This document shows positions 56,202-64,000 of a stretch of DNA of 64,000 nucleotides, in pieces. Both the position numbers and the translations under genes were made by a program. The stretch is from Leptolyngbya sp. (GTDB taxonomy: Bacteria > Cyanobacteriota > Cyanobacteriia > Phormidesmidales > Phormidesmidaceae). The DNA lies in NCBI GenBank assembly GCA_003249105.1, contig QBLT01000001.1:1-64000 (forward strand), given 5' to 3'. Position 1 is the stretch's first letter; the number at the start of each line of letters is the position of its first letter. The notes below the pieces were generated by a model. That model did no database searches. It had not been told where the DNA came from and worked only from the letters and a program-made list of their open reading frames with translations.

Positions 56202-57432
56202 GGGTGTCAAGCGCTCCTTCACGAATTTAGCTCAAGGGGCTAATACAGCCCAGGCTGTATCGCTTCTAGGGGAGAAGGATGAGGAAATTGAAGCTCTCAA
56301 AGAAAGGATTAAAGAGCTTGAGGTAGGGGTTGCTGGAGGGACAACCGATTGGGTTTGGATTGATGTAAACCTAATTGAGCCAATGGCGATTTCGATCACT
56401 GATAATTCAGGCAAGGTGGTCGAAGTTTTTGGGCAGCCTCGAAAATTTTTCGACCTAGAGGGCATGGCTCAAAGCCTCAGAATAGAGGGGCAGCAAGACC
56501 CTGTAGTACTACGCACAGTGGGAGAAGGTCGCTACCAGTTGCTGGATGGCGAAACGCGGTGGAGATCCATCAAGGATGTGCTAGGCCAGGCGAAGATCAA
56601 GGCCAGGTTTCATGAGTGTAGCGACGAGGAAGCCCTAGCGTACACGCTAGTGGGCGATGCACTGAAGAATCGTTTCAATGCCCTGGAGCAAGGGGAATCG
56701 ATCGTCAACTTGCTCAGGTCAAAACTAAAAAAAACTGAGCAGGAAGTTGTCTCGATCCTTTACAGGATTCAGAATCAGCTGGTTTCAAAGGGAAACGACA
56801 AAGAATCGATCGAGTGGATCTATGAAAACGTAGATGGTTCTGAGGTTGTTCTGCGATTACTATCCTCGCTAAATATCACGATAGCAACGATGGTAAATGC
56901 TAGGTTACCCTTGATGTTACTCCCGGAAAAACTCAAAGATTCAATCAATAATCGAACGCTAACACCAAGCAACGCACTGACACTTAGAAATGCCCCCGAA
57001 TCGATCTGGTCTAAAGCGATTGAGGGTCAAAATGGCACAATGCCAAAGCGCAAGATGAAAGCGCTTATCAACAAACTGGCGCTGGAGATGGCCGATTCAT
57101 CGCCGACCTTGGCGGTGAATAGCAGTGCAGAAATTGACGCTGACAATACTGAAATTGATTCAAGTTCAGGCTCTGGGGAGATTACAAGTGAAGCGAACTT
57201 ACAAAAATCGGTCAAAGTAGCTGCTGCTGAATCACTTGAAAAAAATGCAAATGCAACGACTGTTCTAAAAACGCTTCTGAAACAGCTCAGGACTCTTCGT
57301 ATCGACGATAGTATTGAAAATGACGACAAAGGATTGGAACTTTTGGAAAGAGTTTCAGCCTCGATTCAGGCGCTTTCGGAATACTACCAAGATAAGGGAA
57401 AAGAAGGGAAGGGTAAGCAACAAAAGCAATAA
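56194..57432 (+). CDS. parB: ParB-family partition protein
   Basis: 'LRIEGQQDPVVLRTVGEGRYQLLDGETRWRSIKDVLGQAKIKA'; directly downstream of parA. Confidence 0.85.
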   Translation: MAKGVKRSFTNLAQGANTAQAVSLLGEKDEEIEALKERIKELEVGVAGGTTDWVWIDVNLIEPMAISITDNSGKVVEVFGQPRKFFDLEGMAQSLRIEGQQDPVVLRTVGEGRYQLLDGETRWRSIKDVLGQAKIKARFHECSDEEALAYTLVGDALKNRFNALEQGESIVNLLRSKLKKTEQEVVSILYRIQNQLVSKGNDKESIEWIYENVDGSEVVLRLLSSLNITIATMVNARLPLMLLPEKLKDSINNRTLTPSNALTLRNAPESIWSKAIEGQNGTMPKRKMKALINKLALEMADSSPTLAVNSSAEIDADNTEIDSSSGSGEITSEANLQKSVKVAAAESLEKNANATTVLKTLLKQLRTLRIDDSIENDDKGLELLERVSASIQALSEYYQDKGKEGKGKQQKQ

Positions 57433-57434
57433 AA

Positions 57435-57448
57435 ATATAGCGCTATAT
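57435..57448. promoter_or_regulatory. 14-bp perfect palindrome just after parB (parS candidate)
   Basis: ATATAGCGCTATAT. Confidence 0.35.
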
Positions 57449-57509
57449 GAAGCCACAAGCCTGGGCCGGTCGTTTCTGTGGGCGATAGCGACACGATAAG
57501 GATTAACTA

Positions 57510-57545
57510 CCAGGCGATCAAGGTGCTGGTGTTGACGTGCGATCG
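57510..57545 (+). repeat. Short remnant of helicase 3' end (copy 1)
   Basis: ccaggcgatcaaggtgctggtgttgac versus helicase ccagggcgatcgaggtgctggtgttgac (~60895-60921). Confidence 0.55.
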
Positions 57546-57600
57546 CAATCCTGCCCCATAATCAGGCAACCTAACCCCAGGCATAGATGCACCCTAAAAG

Positions 57601-57641
57601 CTCCCTACCGTGGCTACCAGGCTCGGTGAGGGTCTTTTTTT
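57601..57641 (+). terminator. Candidate intrinsic terminator for parAB
   Basis: CTCCCTACCG...CGGTGAGGG stem (one bulge) followed by tcttttttt. Confidence 0.5.
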
Positions 57642-57644
57642 GCG

Positions 57645-57675
57645 GCAATAAAAAGCCCGCTGGTTTCCCAGCGGG
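57645..57675 (-). terminator. Candidate intrinsic terminator for the NucS-like gene
   Basis: CCCGCTGG-tttc-CCAGCGGG stem; on the minus strand followed by CTTTTTATTG. Confidence 0.7.
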
Positions 57676-57977
57676 GGTGTGGGTGTACTTTGCTTTGAGC
57701 AAAGACCTGGGCTGACCGGCTGGGCGATCGTCAGTGAAAAATGAGAGCATCCCTCCCTATCTAACAGATTAACCCACTGCTAATGGGGGGGTTGCTCTTT
57801 TGCGTGGGGGGCTGTCTGGAACTCACACAGCCCCCACCCCGCCAAACTAGCACAGCTACCGAGGGGTGGGCTAGGGTGCGATCGCAGCTCGCCCAGGCCA
57901 GAGATTTACGGATGAGGTCAAAGGAGGCTCTGTAGGCTCAGCAGCAGACTTGGGTGCTTTTTTAGCCTTCTCGCCTT

Positions 57978-59063
57978 TCAAAGCTTCCCTAACCACTTCT
58001 GTAGAGCTATGGATACCAAAGTCTCCAGGTACTCAGAACAGCCTTCAATCCCGAGTGATAAACGAGCATAACCCTCTACCGAAACTGGGATATGGGAGCG
58101 GTGACTGAGATTATTCAACAGCGCCTGCCTTGGCCATCTGCTTTTCGGAATAGCGTCCCATTCTTCTTTCAGGCGCATTTTGCCGAGCCCTTGAGATACG
58201 TGCCCAACGTGAGTCAGGTTACCGTCGTTCAACCACAGTCTTAGCCGACCGACCATCTCTGTCCTGCGGGACCCGACCCAGTAAGTAGGAAGGGTTAACC
58301 AGAGAAAGAGTACAGGCCGCTGCTGGCTCTGGTTAAAGCAGATCTCCGCACACAGCTTAGTCTTGCCGGTGCCGTACTGAATGCTTTTGGCCTCGGCAAC
58401 CTCCTGAATCCTCGAGTCAAAGTTCAAAATCTGCTGTCTAGTTCTTAGGAAAGCCTGCTGCTCCATTGCTGAGCAGGCCCCCAGCCACTTAATCAAAAGC
58501 TCTGGTACATTGGCCAAATCCTCAGACTGACGGCTCAAATGGCTCTCCTGATACGGCAGAACAGCTCGAACCGGTGGGCAACCATCATTTTCAAATTTCA
58601 GTTCGAGGTAAAACTGATCGTCTTGAACTACCCCCACCTGAATGAACTCGAAGGATAACCGGCTGTGTTGCCGATCGATGTGGTTGTGGCGGTGAAAGGA
58701 GGGTGCGATCGCAATTAGGCGAACTGGCTTCTCGTAGTCAATGACATCCGAGAAAGGGCGTTCCTCCAGCAGGTTGGCATAGTAGCGGGTAAGTTGCTGA
58801 ACGACATAGCGATCTTCTATGTTCTTCAGCTCCAGAATCACAAGGCGGCGATCTGCCGTCAAAGCCAAAATGTCGCAAACCTCACCCATGACGGCATACT
58901 GCCGCTGGAACGGGCGCAGGTGCAGGAGATCTTGCAAGGCGCTCCATACAAAGTCTTCGAGCGATTTCTCACTGGCAAACTCCCATCCTTGAGCTACTTT
59001 CCTAAGCGACACGCTGCCTAACGGGCTAACCACAGATTGTTCTTCCATACTCAGAACGTCCAA
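57978..59063 (-). CDS. NucS/DUF91-like PD-(D/E)xK nuclease domain protein
   Basis: 'SEKSLEDFVWSALQDLLHLRPFQRQYAVMGEVCDILALTADRRLVILELKNIEDRYVVQQLTRYYANLLEE'. Confidence 0.65.
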   Translation of the reverse strand: MDVLSMEEQSVVSPLGSVSLRKVAQGWEFASEKSLEDFVWSALQDLLHLRPFQRQYAVMGEVCDILALTADRRLVILELKNIEDRYVVQQLTRYYANLLEERPFSDVIDYEKPVRLIAIAPSFHRHNHIDRQHSRLSFEFIQVGVVQDDQFYLELKFENDGCPPVRAVLPYQESHLSRQSEDLANVPELLIKWLGACSAMEQQAFLRTRQQILNFDSRIQEVAEAKSIQYGTGKTKLCAEICFNQSQQRPVLFLWLTLPTYWVGSRRTEMVGRLRLWLNDGNLTHVGHVSQGLGKMRLKEEWDAIPKSRWPRQALLNNLSHRSHIPVSVEGYARLSLGIEGCSEYLETLVSIALQKWLGKL

Positions 59064-59086
59064 TCTAGCAATGAGTTACAGCCTTA

Positions 59087-61450
59087 TTGGGCACAATGGG
59101 GAAACTCAAAACCCTTGGCACAATGGCCACTCTCATCCCCTCCTACAGCAGCTGCACCTCTCGCATGACCGGGGGAGAGCGCCGCCTGGCCCAGCGGCTC
59201 GAAGCCAAGCTCGATGATGACTACCTGCTCTGGTATGACGTACCCGTAGGCCCTAAAGCCCTGCATCCTGATTTCATCCTCCTGCACCCCGCGCGCGGCC
59301 TCTTCGTGCTGGAGGTCAAAGACTGGAAGCTAGACACCATCAAATCTGTGAACCCTGATGAGTTTGCGATCGCAACCCCACCCCAGGGCTTGATCAAACA
59401 GGTCAAAAATCCCCTCCACCAGGCGCGAGATTACGTCCTAGCCATGTGCTCACTACTGGAGCAAGACCCAGAGCTAGTGCAGACCGCAGGCCGCTACCAG
59501 GGCAAGCTGCGCTGCCCCTACGCCTATGGTGTGGTGATGCCCAACATCACCCGCCGCATGTTCGACGCTGAGCCGGTGCTGGGCCAGGTGATTCATGCCA
59601 ACCTGGTCATCTGCAAAGACGAAATGACCGAGGCCGTAGACCCAGGGGTCTTTCAAGAGCGGCTATGGGCCATGAGCCACTACAACTTTGGCACCACGCT
59701 AACCAACGAGCAGATCGATCGCGTTCGCTGGCACCTATACCCAGAGATGCGCATCTCCGCCAAACAACTCTCTTTCTTCGATGATGAGCCCGCCGACACC
59801 CTACAGACCGCTATCCCGCAGGTGCTCAAGGTCATGGACCTACAGCAGGAGCAGCTGGCCCGCAGCCTGGGCGAGGGCCACCGGGTTATTCACGGGGTGG
59901 CTGGCTCTGGCAAAACCTTGATTTTGGCCTACCGCTGTCAGCATCTAGCAGAGGCCATGCAGACCGTTTTGGTGCTGTGCTTTAACGTAGCGCTGGCTTC
60001 AAGACTGCGATCGCTCATGAGAGAGAAGGGTCTAGAGCATCTGGTCACCGTCCGCCATTTCCATGGCTGGTGTACCGATGTGCTGAAGCAGCACCAGCTA
60101 CCGCGCCCCGATTATCGGCAATACAAAGGCGCTGAGTACATCCAACGGCTAGAGGCTGCGGTGGTGGCCGCCGTCGAGGCTGGGAAGATTCCCACCGGCT
60201 ATTACGGGGCGGTGATGGTCGATGAGGGCCACGACTTTGCCCCTGAGTGGCTAAAGCTAGTCGCCCAGATGGTGAACCCCTCCACCGATTCCCTGCTGGT
60301 GCTCTACGACGATGCTCAAAATCTCTACGGCAAACGGGCTAAGCAGGAATTTAGTTTTAAAAGCATTGGCATTAAGGCCCAGGGCAGAACTACAATCCTC
60401 AAGCTCAACTACCGCAACACCGCCCAAGTGCTGATGCTGGCCTACGAGTTCGCTAAAGAGGTCATGCTACCCACCAGCCCTGATGAGGACATGCCGCCCC
60501 TGGTGCAGCCTAACAGCGCCGGGCGCGAGGGGCCGGTACCGGAGCTGGTCAAGTGCCGGAGCTATAAGGCCGAGATAGATCACATCATCCAGAGAGCCCA
60601 GCAGCTGCAAGAGCGGGGGATTCCTTGGAATGAGATGGCGATTATCTACCGCGAGAAATGGATGGGAGAGAAAGCATTCCAACAACTCCAGCAGGCCGGG
60701 TTGCCCGTGGACTGGCTCAACCGGAGCAGCAGCAGCCGTAGCTTTGACCCATCGACCCAAAGCATCAAGCTGATGACCATGCACGCGAGCAAGGGGCTAG
60801 AGTTCCCGGTGGTGTTCATTCCTGGGGTGGGCTATCTGCCGAACCGCTATAACGATGTGGCTGATGAGGCCCGGTTGCTCTATGTGGCCATGACCAGGGC
60901 GATCGAGGTGCTGGTGTTGACGGGTGACAAGCGATCGGTGTTTGTAGATCGCTTAGAAATGGCAGGCGCAGCAACAATTAACTTCAAAACCTCTAATCCG
61001 CAAGATACTTCCTTTGTACCTCTAGGCAACCATAAGGAGCCATCGGTGAACAAAACACAAAAAATGCTTGATGAAGCAAATAATCGTAATACTAAAGGAC
61101 AGGAAAACCTAGAAAAGCACCTTAAAAATTTAACTCTTCAGGAAAAAGAACATTACGAAAAGATCATCGCTTACATCAACCGGTATAGGCGTGTTTCTCT
61201 GGCACTGAATAATTTATCAATAGAAGAACTACAGTTCTTGCTTAACGAATGTAACCTTCGCCGATGGGGAAGTGCGGTTAAATGGTTTGAGGACTATTAC
61301 AAGCTCTTGCTAGAAACTAAGTATTATGTCAATGAAGGGGGCTTTTGTGACAACCCCAAATATCATTGCCAGGGACTCGACAAAATCAAAAAGCTACCAC
61401 CAGGAAGCGCTAGGAAAAATCAACGAGAATGGGAAGAACCGTTCTTATGA
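59087..61450 (+). CDS. NERD-domain UvrD/Rep-like superfamily I helicase
   Basis: NERD 'GERRLAQRLEAKLDDDYLLWYDVPVGPKALHPDFILLHPARGLFVLEVKDWKL'; helicase 'VIHGVAGSGKTLILAYRCQHLA', 'VMVDEGHDFAPEWLKL', 'IKLMTMHASKGLEFPVVFIPGV'. Start may be Met at 59123. Confidence 0.85.
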   Translation: MGTMGKLKTLGTMATLIPSYSSCTSRMTGGERRLAQRLEAKLDDDYLLWYDVPVGPKALHPDFILLHPARGLFVLEVKDWKLDTIKSVNPDEFAIATPPQGLIKQVKNPLHQARDYVLAMCSLLEQDPELVQTAGRYQGKLRCPYAYGVVMPNITRRMFDAEPVLGQVIHANLVICKDEMTEAVDPGVFQERLWAMSHYNFGTTLTNEQIDRVRWHLYPEMRISAKQLSFFDDEPADTLQTAIPQVLKVMDLQQEQLARSLGEGHRVIHGVAGSGKTLILAYRCQHLAEAMQTVLVLCFNVALASRLRSLMREKGLEHLVTVRHFHGWCTDVLKQHQLPRPDYRQYKGAEYIQRLEAAVVAAVEAGKIPTGYYGAVMVDEGHDFAPEWLKLVAQMVNPSTDSLLVLYDDAQNLYGKRAKQEFSFKSIGIKAQGRTTILKLNYRNTAQVLMLAYEFAKEVMLPTSPDEDMPPLVQPNSAGREGPVPELVKCRSYKAEIDHIIQRAQQLQERGIPWNEMAIIYREKWMGEKAFQQLQQAGLPVDWLNRSSSSRSFDPSTQSIKLMTMHASKGLEFPVVFIPGVGYLPNRYNDVADEARLLYVAMTRAIEVLVLTGDKRSVFVDRLEMAGAATINFKTSNPQDTSFVPLGNHKEPSVNKTQKMLDEANNRNTKGQENLEKHLKNLTLQEKEHYEKIIAYINRYRRVSLALNNLSIEELQFLLNECNLRRWGSAVKWFEDYYKLLLETKYYVNEGGFCDNPKYHCQGLDKIKKLPPGSARKNQREWEEPFL

Positions 61451-61493
61451 TCGCTCCAATTCTCCACCGCAGTCGGTGAGTGGGTTCGCTGGG

Positions 61494-61790
61494 ACCTCCA
61501 GTAGGCCGGGTTGCCCGTGGACTCACTCAACCAGAGCAGCAGCAGCCGTAACTTTGACCCCTCGACCCAAAGCATCAAGCTGATGACCATACACGCGAGC
61601 AGGGGTCTAGAGTTTCCCGGTGGTGTTTATCCTTGGGGTGGGCTACCTGCCGAACCGCTGCAACGATGTGGCTGATGAGGCCCGCTTGCTCTATGTGGCG
61701 ATGACCAGGGCGATCGAGGTGCTGGTGTTGAGCTGCGCTCTGCGATCATGGTTTGTAGAGCGCTTAGAGAGAGCACTGAGGAATGAGGAT
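61494..61790 (+). pseudogene. Decayed partial duplicate of helicase 3' end (copy 2)
   Basis: Near-identical to ~60684-60958 over about 275 bp with indels/frameshifts; ends with its own in-frame-like tail gcttagagagagcactgaggaatgaggattga. Confidence 0.88.
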
Positions 61791-61855
61791 TGATGTTCTG
61801 GGGGAGATGTCATCAGCGCCATAGACTGGGGTAATCGCAAATCAGCACACACTAA

Positions 61856-62320
61856 ATGAGCCATATCGACCTCTCAAAGCTGAAATGGGTCAAAGTCATC
61901 CATGACCCTAGCGGTTGGGCCTATACCCGCGATCGCATCAAGGAAATGCCCAATGCCATTGATTTCAACTATGTGACAGTCTTTCCCCTAGGCTTTCGCA
62001 CGGATAAAGCTAACCAGATTGAAGCCGCCGTCCAGATTGCCCTGATCCAAAATGGCAAGCTCACGCACATCGTCGAGTTACTAGACTGTGAGGCTTACGA
62101 AGAATGCGGCTGGTATCACCGAATATGTCGAGTCCTGTGGTGGCAACCTGACTTAGAGGACTGGGGCAACCTGCATCCCCAGAGCCAGCGACTGGGCTTT
62201 GACCCAATGCTTATGGACGGAGAGCCCCATCTAATTGAGAACCTTAAGCGCTTTAGTGAGCGCTGGAACGACAACGGCAAGATGGCTGGGTTCAGGGCAT
62301 ATTTGGCGGAGCGGCTGTAG
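61856..62320 (+). CDS. Hypothetical protein between two helicase remnants
   Basis: 154 aa, protein-like composition; no family recognised. Confidence 0.55.
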   Translation: MSHIDLSKLKWVKVIHDPSGWAYTRDRIKEMPNAIDFNYVTVFPLGFRTDKANQIEAAVQIALIQNGKLTHIVELLDCEAYEECGWYHRICRVLWWQPDLEDWGNLHPQSQRLGFDPMLMDGEPHLIENLKRFSERWNDNGKMAGFRAYLAERL

Positions 62321-62430
62321 GTGGCTGATGAGGCCATGACCAGGGCGATTCGAGGTGCTGGTGTTGAGCTGCGATCGCAGGTCGGTGTTTGCTGAGCGCT
62401 TGGAGGGAGCGTTGGGGAAGGTGAATTAAT
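62321..62430 (+). pseudogene. Decayed partial duplicate of helicase 3' end (copy 3)
   Basis: gtggctgatgaggcc[deletion]atgaccagggcgattcgaggtgctggtgttgagctgcgatcgcaggtcggtgtttgctgagcgcttggagggagcg. Confidence 0.8.
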
Positions 62431-62585
62431 CCATAATTACCTTTTGAGAGAAACTCAATGAGCCCATATTCTTTATACAAATGGGTTCTACCAACACGGG
62501 ACTTACAAAAAACGGTACACTTCGAGATTAGCGAGGCTAAACTTATGGGAACTGAACAACACTTGGTTAAAATCATCTGGAAAGT

Positions 62586-63500
62586 ATGAGCACTTCACGT
62601 CTGCGTATGTGGGAAGGCAAAGAGTGGGAAAAATATATTCAACGACTGCTTCAAATGCATTACGGGATTGGGAATTATCAAGAAATCCCAGATAAACATG
62701 GTGGAGATTTTGGCATAGAGGGCTACTCAACGGATGGGTGCGCATACCAGTGTTATGCTGCACAGGAACCTCTCTCAACCAAGCAAAGATATGAACATCA
62801 GAGGAATAAGATAACTACTGATATTGGGAAGTTTATCAATAATAAGACTGAGCTAGTTAAAACCTTTGGCCACACAGTCATTAACAGATGGGTGTTAGTA
62901 GTTCCGCTATCTGAAAGTGCCTCGCTGGTACAGCATGCCTCCACAAAGGCCAAGGAGGTTTTAGATGCCAAACTCTCTTATGTATCGGATGACTTTAAGA
63001 TAATCATTATTACCGACGATAGCTTCAAAAAAGAGATCCAAGAACTAGCATATATTGGAGCTATTGATATTGTTTTACCAGAAATAGAAGTCACACCAGA
63101 AGACTGCAACAATTGGATATCTGAAAATGACGGATTAGTTGGCAGATTAAATGAAAAAGCACTCAAGATTCCCAAGCTAAAGCCAGAAGAAAAAAGGCAA
63201 GACTTCATCAGCTCAATAGTTTCTCACTATCTAAGAGGTCAAAATTCATTAGACAAGTTTAACAAAGACTATCCTGATATATATGCACGACTGAATAACT
63301 GCAAACGCACATATGAGAAGCAACTAGAAACTTTAAGCCTGATCAGCAACAATCCAGCGCCACAGCACCTCACTGAAGCATTAGAAAAATACAGAATAGA
63401 GCTAGAAAATACTATCAATAACCTACCAAATACAACCATTCAAAATCTAGCTTGGGAAGGCATTTCAGATTGGCTAATACGATGCCCACTTGATTTTTAA
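62586..63500 (+). CDS. Restriction-endonuclease-like protein, possible ABC-3C-type component
   Basis: N-terminus 'GKEWEKYIQRLLQMHYGIGNYQEIPDKHGGDFGIEGYSTDGCAYQCYAAQEPLST' (PD-(D/E)xK-like). Confidence 0.5.
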   Translation: MSTSRLRMWEGKEWEKYIQRLLQMHYGIGNYQEIPDKHGGDFGIEGYSTDGCAYQCYAAQEPLSTKQRYEHQRNKITTDIGKFINNKTELVKTFGHTVINRWVLVVPLSESASLVQHASTKAKEVLDAKLSYVSDDFKIIIITDDSFKKEIQELAYIGAIDIVLPEIEVTPEDCNNWISENDGLVGRLNEKALKIPKLKPEEKRQDFISSIVSHYLRGQNSLDKFNKDYPDIYARLNNCKRTYEKQLETLSLISNNPAPQHLTEALEKYRIELENTINNLPNTTIQNLAWEGISDWLIRCPLDF

Positions 63501-63511
63501 GGAGAGCAGAA

Positions 63512-63997
63512 ATGCAAACAGATGAATTGATTGACTTATTTGACATACCGTTCGCTTTCAGGGGTCAGCCTACACCTCTGCAGCCTCAGTTAAGAATCAT
63601 CTGGGGACTCAGCATTCTAGTTCTAATATTAAGCATTTGTTCTCGCAGCAATCGTAGTTCTATTCCTAGACTACATGTTCTTAATTGGGCACTTCGAAGT
63701 AGTCAAAATAGAGAAAGACTCATAAGCTTATTAGAAGATAACTCATCACCTTTAGGAATTTTAGTAAGATATGAGCCAGGTTTTAATAGAGCAATCGAGT
63801 ATGCAATTGCAGAATCTATAGTAGAGCCGATGGGAAGTAGCCAAAACCTACGTATTCAACTCTTAGAAAAAGGCAAACAATTTGCACAAGAGATATCAGA
63901 TCTCTCTGATTGCTTAGAAGAAGAGAAAATATTTTTAAGGGAAAGGGGTGCTGCTGTAAATGAGACATTTGTAAAAAATCTGCTAAGGCATCGCTGA
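63512..63997 (+). CDS. Possible ABC-3C middle component
   Basis: 161 aa; starts 12 nt after the upstream gene; 'IPRLHVLNWALRSSQNRERLISLLEDNSSPLGILVRYEPGFNRAIEYAIAESIV' suggests a wHTH-like region. Tentative. Confidence 0.35.
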   Translation: MQTDELIDLFDIPFAFRGQPTPLQPQLRIIWGLSILVLILSICSRSNRSSIPRLHVLNWALRSSQNRERLISLLEDNSSPLGILVRYEPGFNRAIEYAIAESIVEPMGSSQNLRIQLLEKGKQFAQEISDLSDCLEEEKIFLRERGAAVNETFVKNLLRHR

Positions 63998-64000
63998 AAT

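Noticed and set aside
1-64000. tRNA, rRNA and transposase genes
   Set aside because: No convincing tRNA/rRNA sequence or DDE/HUH transposase was recognised by eye; a tRNAscan/ISfinder search was not possible.

Overview
The window looks like part of a large conjugative plasmid, or an integrated plasmid-like element, from a filamentous cyanobacterium. Supporting signs are frequent HIP1 octamers (GCGATCGC), a parAB partition pair, a plasmid PrimPol primase, a DarB-like methyltransferase/helicase, and a long minus-strand type IV secretion (T4SS) operon (VirD4-, VirB10-, VirB6-, VirB4-, VirB3- and VirB2-like genes, a murein hydrolase and a signal peptidase I).

Several defence modules are embedded in this backbone:
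(1) 1.2-17.0 kb: a DUF499 ATPase / DUF1156 methyltransferase / PLD-SNF2 helicase locus of the BREX/DISARM-related type. It is interrupted by a complete short-Argonaute operon with a DUF4365(DREN)-APAZ partner (SPARDA-like), an antisense DarTG toxin-antitoxin pair, and a nuclease gene of unknown family.
(2) 32.0-36.7 kb: a complete QatDCBA operon inserted in the conjugation operon, with unusual ~42-bp hairpin repeat units on one flank and possibly on both.
(3) 57.5-64 kb: a divergent NucS-like nuclease / NERD-UvrD helicase pair, followed by decayed copies of the helicase 3' end that separate successive cargo genes, and the start of a possible ABC-3C-like system cut by the window end.

The most unusual observations are the nested composite defence locus, the ~42-bp array whose hairpin stems differ between units, the serial helicase 3'-end remnants, a 180-codon ORF in an alternate frame inside the giant methyltransferase/helicase ORF, a 28-bp perfect palindrome inside parA, and a small C-terminal module apparently shared by three unrelated plasmid proteins. 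All family calls come from reading motifs by eye; no database search was run.
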